Below are positions 60,153-64,000 of a DNA stretch of 64,000 nucleotides, piece after piece. The translations under genes were made by a program, and so were the position numbers. Source of the stretch: an uncultured Gemmatimonadota bacterium. Its GTDB lineage: Bacteria > Gemmatimonadota > Gemmatimonadetes > Gemmatimonadales > Gemmatimonadaceae. The notes below the pieces were generated by a model, which searched no databases, was not told the origin of the DNA, and saw only the letters and a list, made by a program, of their open reading frames with translations. How positions within the stretch are numbered: the first letter of the stretch is position 1; each line of letters begins with the position of its first letter. The stretch lies in the NCBI GenBank assembly GCA_902826615.1, contig CADEFN010000002.1, positions 732,811-796,810 of the forward strand. The letters are read 5' to 3'.

Positions 60153-61915
60153 GGCGTGCTCAGTGGTGGTGGGTTCGTTGCGTGACAGCGGTTGTCTTGT
60201 GCTCAGGCGCGCTGGTGTCGCGCGGAATGGCGCAGGGCACCCGGCTCGACTTTCGCGATGCACCCCTGGCCGACGTGGTTCGCTCACTGGCCTCAGCGAT
60301 CGGACTGAGCGCCATAGTGAGTGACGGCACCGGGCGCCGCATTTCGTTCTCGACACCGGGCCCCGTGAACGCCAGTGAACTCCCGGGTATCCTCGAGTCG
60401 ATCCTCGAGACACACGGGCTGGTGATGATCCAGCAGGGCAACATCGCGCAGGTGTATCCAGCCGCATCGGCGCCCAAGACCGGACGGGTGCAGTTCGGGA
60501 TGGAGCTGCCGAATCCTGTGCCGCTGGGGCTGGTCACACAGCTGGTGCCACTGCAGTCCATTCGCGCCGACGAAGGCGCCGCCGCACTCAAACCCATCTT
60601 GAGCGCAACGGCGAGTGTGGAGGCAGTCGCGCGCAGCAACGCGCTGCTCATCACGGATCGCGGGAGCAATGTGGCGCGGTATCTCGAGGTCTTGCGACGT
60701 CTCGATGAGCGTCCGCAAGGTGAGGCCGGTCTGCGCACATATGTCGTGGCCCTCAAATACGCCTCTGCTGACGACCTGGCCGAGTCGCTGGGGCAGCTCT
60801 TCGGCATAGCGGTGGTGAGTGGGAACCGGCGGTCGCTCGATGACCAGAGTCTGTCCCGCTCCCTCGACAACTTCCGCCAGCGCGAAACGGATTCCTTCCG
60901 CATGCGGCGCGACGCCACGCTCCCGCCAGTGATTGTGAATCAGGCGGCGCCCTCGCGTGACAGCGCCGATGCGCGAAGTGGTGGGTTGATGGGGCAGACC
61001 ACGGTTGTGCCCCATGGCCCGACCAACTCGCTCCTGATCCGGACGGCACCGCCAAACTTTCCGCTGCTTCAGGAAACCGTGCAATCGCTGGACGTCCGCC
61101 CGGCGCAGGTGTTGCTGGAAGTGACGGTGGCCGAGGTGACACTCGGCCGCGGCGACCAGTTCGGGATTGACTGGAATACTGCTGGCGGGAGCACGCAGAC
61201 CTCCTTTGGCAACTTTGGCGCTTCGGATTCGTCGAGCGCGCGTGACTTTGCGGTACGTCTGGTCACACTGCGCAACGCCAATGTGCGCGCCATCCTGCGG
61301 GCCCTCGCGACCAAATCACAGGTCAAGGTGCTGAGTACGCCGTCGGTGGTGGCCAGCAACAACCGCGAGTCGCGCATTCTCGTCGGCAGCCGCGTGCCCT
61401 TCATCGCGTCGACCCGTCTGGCCAACGACGTGGCCCTCGACCGCAACGTGCAATACGAAGAAGTCGGCACCTCCCTCACCATCGTGCCGACCATCAATCT
61501 CGATGACTACGTGAGTGTGCAGATTCTGCAAGAGGTCAGCACCCTCACGTCGCAGACCATCCAGTCGGCGCTCAACGCGCCAGTGATCTCGACACGTGAA
61601 GCGTCCACCCGCGCCGTGATTCGCGATGGACAGACCGTGGTAATCGCCGGGCTGATCGGGACCACCGAGGAGGAGATCGAAAGCGGGATCCCCCTGCTCA
61701 AGGACATTCCGCTGATGGGCGCGCTGTTCAAGCGCCGCTCCACCACGCGCAATCGCACCGAGGTCGCCATTTTCGTGACGCCGTACATCATGCGTTCCGA
61801 TGAAGATGCCGACACCCTGCGTGAGCGGGTGCGTGACCGCATGAATCGCGGCGTGCCGGGTGCTGTTCCCGACACGTTAGGCACGCCCTTGCGCAAGAAG
61901 CCGCCAGAGGAATAG
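60149..61915 (+). CDS. gspD: Outer-membrane secretin GspD
   Basis: 588 residues with a signal peptide (VVLCSGALVSRGMAQG). N0 (LDFRDAPLADVVRSLASAIGL), N1 and N2/N3 ring-building domains follow, with a polar insertion near 215-275. The secretin core has VLLEVTVAEVTLGRGDQFGIDW, STPSVVASNNRESRILVGSRVPFI, VGTSLTIVPTIN and the C-terminal DGQTVVIAGLIGTTEEEIESGIPLLKDIPLMGALFKR. It forms the outer-membrane channel. GTG at 60149 overlaps the upstream TGA. Octamer in DTLGT near the C-terminus. Confidence 0.95.
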   Translation: MRRAQWWWVRCVTAVVLCSGALVSRGMAQGTRLDFRDAPLADVVRSLASAIGLSAIVSDGTGRRISFSTPGPVNASELPGILESILETHGLVMIQQGNIAQVYPAASAPKTGRVQFGMELPNPVPLGLVTQLVPLQSIRADEGAAALKPILSATASVEAVARSNALLITDRGSNVARYLEVLRRLDERPQGEAGLRTYVVALKYASADDLAESLGQLFGIAVVSGNRRSLDDQSLSRSLDNFRQRETDSFRMRRDATLPPVIVNQAAPSRDSADARSGGLMGQTTVVPHGPTNSLLIRTAPPNFPLLQETVQSLDVRPAQVLLEVTVAEVTLGRGDQFGIDWNTAGGSTQTSFGNFGASDSSSARDFAVRLVTLRNANVRAILRALATKSQVKVLSTPSVVASNNRESRILVGSRVPFIASTRLANDVALDRNVQYEEVGTSLTIVPTINLDDYVSVQILQEVSTLTSQTIQSALNAPVISTREASTRAVIRDGQTVVIAGLIGTTEEEIESGIPLLKDIPLMGALFKRRSTTRNRTEVAIFVTPYIMRSDEDADTLRERVRDRMNRGVPGAVPDTLGTPLRKKPPEE

Positions 61916-61917
61916 CT

Positions 61918-63330
61918 GTGTCCGACGCCCTGCGCGACGCCGCCGCCGGTCCCCTGGCCGCTGAACTTCCCCAGCGCTTCATGGAGCAGCATGCGCTGCT
62001 CCCGCTGCGCATCGAGGAAGATGGTGTGCTGGTGGTGGCCACCGGGCGCCCGCTCGACCCGATGGTCACCGACGAGCTGGCGCGCCGCTTCCAGCGCGCG
62101 GTGCGCGTGCAGGACGCGCCCTTCAACGACATTCAGGCCGCCATTCTCGCCGCGCGGCGTGAGACCCAGTCCCTGCCTGACGAGTCAGGCGATGCCGATG
62201 CGCTGGGTGATTTGCGCGCACAGGCCAATGACGCACCGGTGGTGCAACTGGTGAACGCCATGCTCGCCGACGCCCTGCGCACGGGTGCCAGCGATGTCCA
62301 TCTCGAGTCGGCGCGAGATGGCTTGCGGGTGCGCTTGCGGCAGGATGGTGTGCTGCGCGATGTCGCCACCTACGCACCAAAATTTCAGGCCGGCGCACTG
62401 AGCCGGGTGAAGCTCCTCGCCGGTCTCGATATCGCCGAGCGACGCTTGCCGCAGGACGGACGCGCCCGTTTGCGCCTGGGGACACGCGAAGTGGACATCC
62501 GTGTGTCCACCCTCCCCGCCCTGCACGGTGAGTCGGCCGTGTTGCGAGTGCTCGATCATGCCGGTGGCGCCCGCGATCTTGCATCGTTAGGTATGCCGCC
62601 GGGAGTCGAAGAGGCCTTTGCGCGGACGTTGCAGCGCACGAGTGGGCTGGTGCTGGTGACGGGACCGACCGGCTCTGGCAAGACAACCACACTGTACGCT
62701 GCCCTGCAGCGCCTCAACGTGCCCGGGGTGAAGGTGGTGACCGTCGAAGATCCGGTGGAGTACCAGCTGCCGGGTGTCACACAAATTCCGGTGAACCGCA
62801 AAGCAGGGCTCGGCTTCGCCGCGGCCTTGCGATCGATTCTGCGACATGACCCCGACATCGTGATGGTCGGTGAAATGCGCGACCACGAAACCGCCGAGGT
62901 CGCGATACAGGCCGCCCTCACCGGACATCTCGTCTTTTCCACGCTCCACACCAACGACGCACCCAGCGGGTTCACCCGGCTCGTGGACATGGGGATCGAA
63001 CCCTTTCTTGTCTCGGCGACGGTGCAGGCCATTCTGGCGCAACGTCTCGTGCGGGTGCGCTGCAGTACCTGCGGTGGTGCCGATGCCGCATGTGCCACCT
63101 GCGCCGGTGCCGGCTACCGGGGGCGCACCGGGATCTACGAACTGTTTGTGCCTGACGAGCCCGCCCGACAGCTGATGACCACCCGGGGATCGGTCGATGC
63201 ATTGCGGCAGGCCGCTCGCACTTCGGGCATGCGCACACTCACCGATGCGGGAATGGACCTCGTGGCCGCCGGTGTCACCACACGCGATGAAGTACTCCGG
63301 GTGACCAACCTGGGCGAGGAGCTCGCGTGA
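61918..63330 (+). CDS. gspE: Secretion ATPase GspE
   Basis: 470 residues. An N-terminal MshEN-like domain is followed by the AAA-like ATPase: Walker A GPTGSGKTTT (near 249-258), Asp box VEDPVEYQLPGVTQIPVN, Walker B DPDIVMVGEMRDHETAE, His box GHLVFSTLHTNDAP. A four-cysteine zinc knuckle (C382, C385, C392, C395 as CSTC and CATC) matches GspE/PilB. It powers pseudopilus assembly. GTG start lies 2 bases after the secretin stop. An octamer encodes Ser-Leu-Gly. Confidence 0.95.
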   Translation: MSDALRDAAAGPLAAELPQRFMEQHALLPLRIEEDGVLVVATGRPLDPMVTDELARRFQRAVRVQDAPFNDIQAAILAARRETQSLPDESGDADALGDLRAQANDAPVVQLVNAMLADALRTGASDVHLESARDGLRVRLRQDGVLRDVATYAPKFQAGALSRVKLLAGLDIAERRLPQDGRARLRLGTREVDIRVSTLPALHGESAVLRVLDHAGGARDLASLGMPPGVEEAFARTLQRTSGLVLVTGPTGSGKTTTLYAALQRLNVPGVKVVTVEDPVEYQLPGVTQIPVNRKAGLGFAAALRSILRHDPDIVMVGEMRDHETAEVAIQAALTGHLVFSTLHTNDAPSGFTRLVDMGIEPFLVSATVQAILAQRLVRVRCSTCGGADAACATCAGAGYRGRTGIYELFVPDEPARQLMTTRGSVDALRQAARTSGMRTLTDAGMDLVAAGVTTRDEVLRVTNLGEELA

Positions 63331-64000
63331 GCTCGGCGTTTCGCTATCGTGCCGCCACCGCCACCGGCGAAATGGTGGAGGGTGTGCTGCAGGCGGACGA
63401 TGTGCGAGCGGCAACCGATGAACTGCGCCGACAGACCCTGGTGCCCGTCTCGGTGGAGCCGGGCGTGGCAACAGTGGCGACACGATGGCAGCTGCGCGGG
63501 TCGCAGGCCGACGCAGTCGCCACCTCGTTGCGCACCCTCGCTGCACTCGCTGGAGGTGGCGCGACACTCGATCGCTCTCTCGATTTTGCGGCCAGGCACG
63601 CGGAGCATCCCCAGGTGGCGTCGGCGCTCGCTGACGTCCGACGTGATGTGCAGGGTGGTCTCCCACTGGCAGCGGCCCTGCGCGCACGGACCGCGGTGTT
63701 CGGTACGCTCGCGCCCGCCATGGTTCGCGCCGGAGAAGAAAGCGGGACGCTCGACGAAACGCTGTCACGTCTCGCCGATCACCTCGAACGTGCACGGGAA
63801 CTCCGCGCGCAGGTGCGTGGTGCCCTCATTTATCCGGCGCTCCTGGCGGTGGTCGCCGGACTCGGCGTGATGGTGCTGCTTGGTGTCGTCGTTCCGCGGT
63901 TTGTCACCATGCTGGCCGGTACCGGCGGTGCGCTCCCCTTGTCCACACGGATCCTGATGGGGGCGAGCCGAGCGCTCACCGGTGGCTGGTGGGCCTGGCT
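63327..64000 (+). CDS. gspF: Inner-membrane platform protein GspF, cut by window end
   Basis: 224 codons are visible and the frame is open to the edge. FRYRAATATGEMVEGVLQADD is the GspF/PilC start. The first T2SSF domain follows: LAALAGGGATLDRSLDFAARH, MVRAGEESGTLDETLSRLADHLERARELRAQVRGALIYPALLAVVAG, with membrane helices near 175 and 200. GspF is the membrane platform for GspE. GTG at 63327 overlaps the GspE stop (GTGA). The major pseudopilin GspG has not appeared in the window and may lie further downstream. Confidence 0.92.
   Translation, partial: MSSAFRYRAATATGEMVEGVLQADDVRAATDELRRQTLVPVSVEPGVATVATRWQLRGSQADAVATSLRTLAALAGGGATLDRSLDFAARHAEHPQVASALADVRRDVQGGLPLAAALRARTAVFGTLAPAMVRAGEESGTLDETLSRLADHLERARELRAQVRGALIYPALLAVVAGLGVMVLLGVVVPRFVTMLAGTGGALPLSTRILMGASRALTGGWWAW

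Larger units (their letters stand above)
191..62592. other. Dispersed octamer CGTTAGGY, 31 exact copies
   Basis: Copies reading CGTTAGGY on the plus strand start at 191, 13204, 17313, 17940, 19775, 20146, 43989, 45680, 46676, 47631, 56422, 56916, 61875 and 62585. Copies reading RCCTAACG start at 1110, 2204, 2901, 6924, 10286, 14101, 19164, 23606, 24296, 31150, 33092, 38107, 38256, 40988, 42654, 53622 and 55046. Counted by eye, so a few may be missed. Five further sites match GTTAGGY without the leading C. Most are read Leu-Gly with a TTA codon. Confidence 0.8.

Noticed and set aside
191..62592. The octamer core GTTAGGY matches the integron recombination core GTTRRRY, suggesting attC sites
   Set aside because: Copies are single and inside genes. 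None has a matching RYYYAAC partner at attC spacing with a foldable middle, and there is no integrase or cassette-like gene array.
1..64000. CRISPR array, insertion sequence or prophage
   Set aside because: No regularly spaced repeats of 24-40 bases, no transposase, integrase or phage structural genes were seen on either strand.

Overview
The window is a contiguous piece of a GC-rich bacterial chromosome with no phage, plasmid, insertion sequence, tRNA, rRNA or CRISPR array visible. I count 62 protein-coding genes, the last cut by the window edge. Many secreted amidohydrolases and peptidases, secretion signals ending in AQ, a PQQ dehydrogenase, many two-component proteins and a type II secretion locus fit a member of the Gemmatimonadota. 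That placement is an inference from gene content, because no rRNA or marker gene is present.

Layout. 1-5,750: a tungstate/molybdate-type binding lipoprotein, an SPFH/band 7 protein with a small membrane partner, an SDR epimerase, then a divergent FlgM-like/FliA-family sigma pair and a degenerate histidine kinase. 5,960-11,110: a haem/copper-monooxygenase-like lipoprotein, an amidohydrolase, and an operon of MarR regulator, ring-cleaving dioxygenase and carboxylesterase that resembles the quinone-detoxifying mhq genes of Bacillus, with a perfect 18-bp operator-like palindrome. 11,260-25,000: mostly secreted catabolic enzymes (M15-like and S9 peptidases, three amidohydrolases counting the one at 7,452, a PQQ dehydrogenase) and small membrane proteins. 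25,050-34,600: a SWIM/SNF2 helicase coupled to a transglutaminase-like protein, a hybrid histidine kinase, an M20 peptidase, asparaginase and D-amino-acid aminotransferase.

34,570-38,670 holds the most novel-looking module. A Ras-like small GTPase lies directly behind a membrane-spanning protein with a cytoplasmic longin/roadblock-like segment and a periplasmic BON/OmpA-like part. A coiled-coil protein precedes them, and degenerate receiver and EAL proteins follow. 38,700-45,150: an NtrC-type regulator with its kinase, then an ECF sigma factor, anti-sigma protein and two HEAT-repeat proteins in one operon. 45,300-55,590: a DASS transporter, a D-threonine-aldolase-like enzyme, a serine hydrolase, a YdjM-like membrane protein, YceI, a cupredoxin lipoprotein, a LytS/LytTR pair and a sarcosine-oxidase-like flavoprotein. 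55,850-64,000: a tightly coupled type II secretion operon in the order H-I-J-K-L-M-C-D-E-F.

Running through the whole window is an over-represented octamer, CGTTAGGY, hand-counted at 31 exact copies on the two strands. In genes it is mostly read as Leu-Gly with the otherwise rare TTA codon, but six copies supply stop codons and others are read in different frames, so the constraint looks like DNA rather than protein. Seven-base tandem repeats (GGCAGAY and GGGAGAT) recur in gaps between genes.
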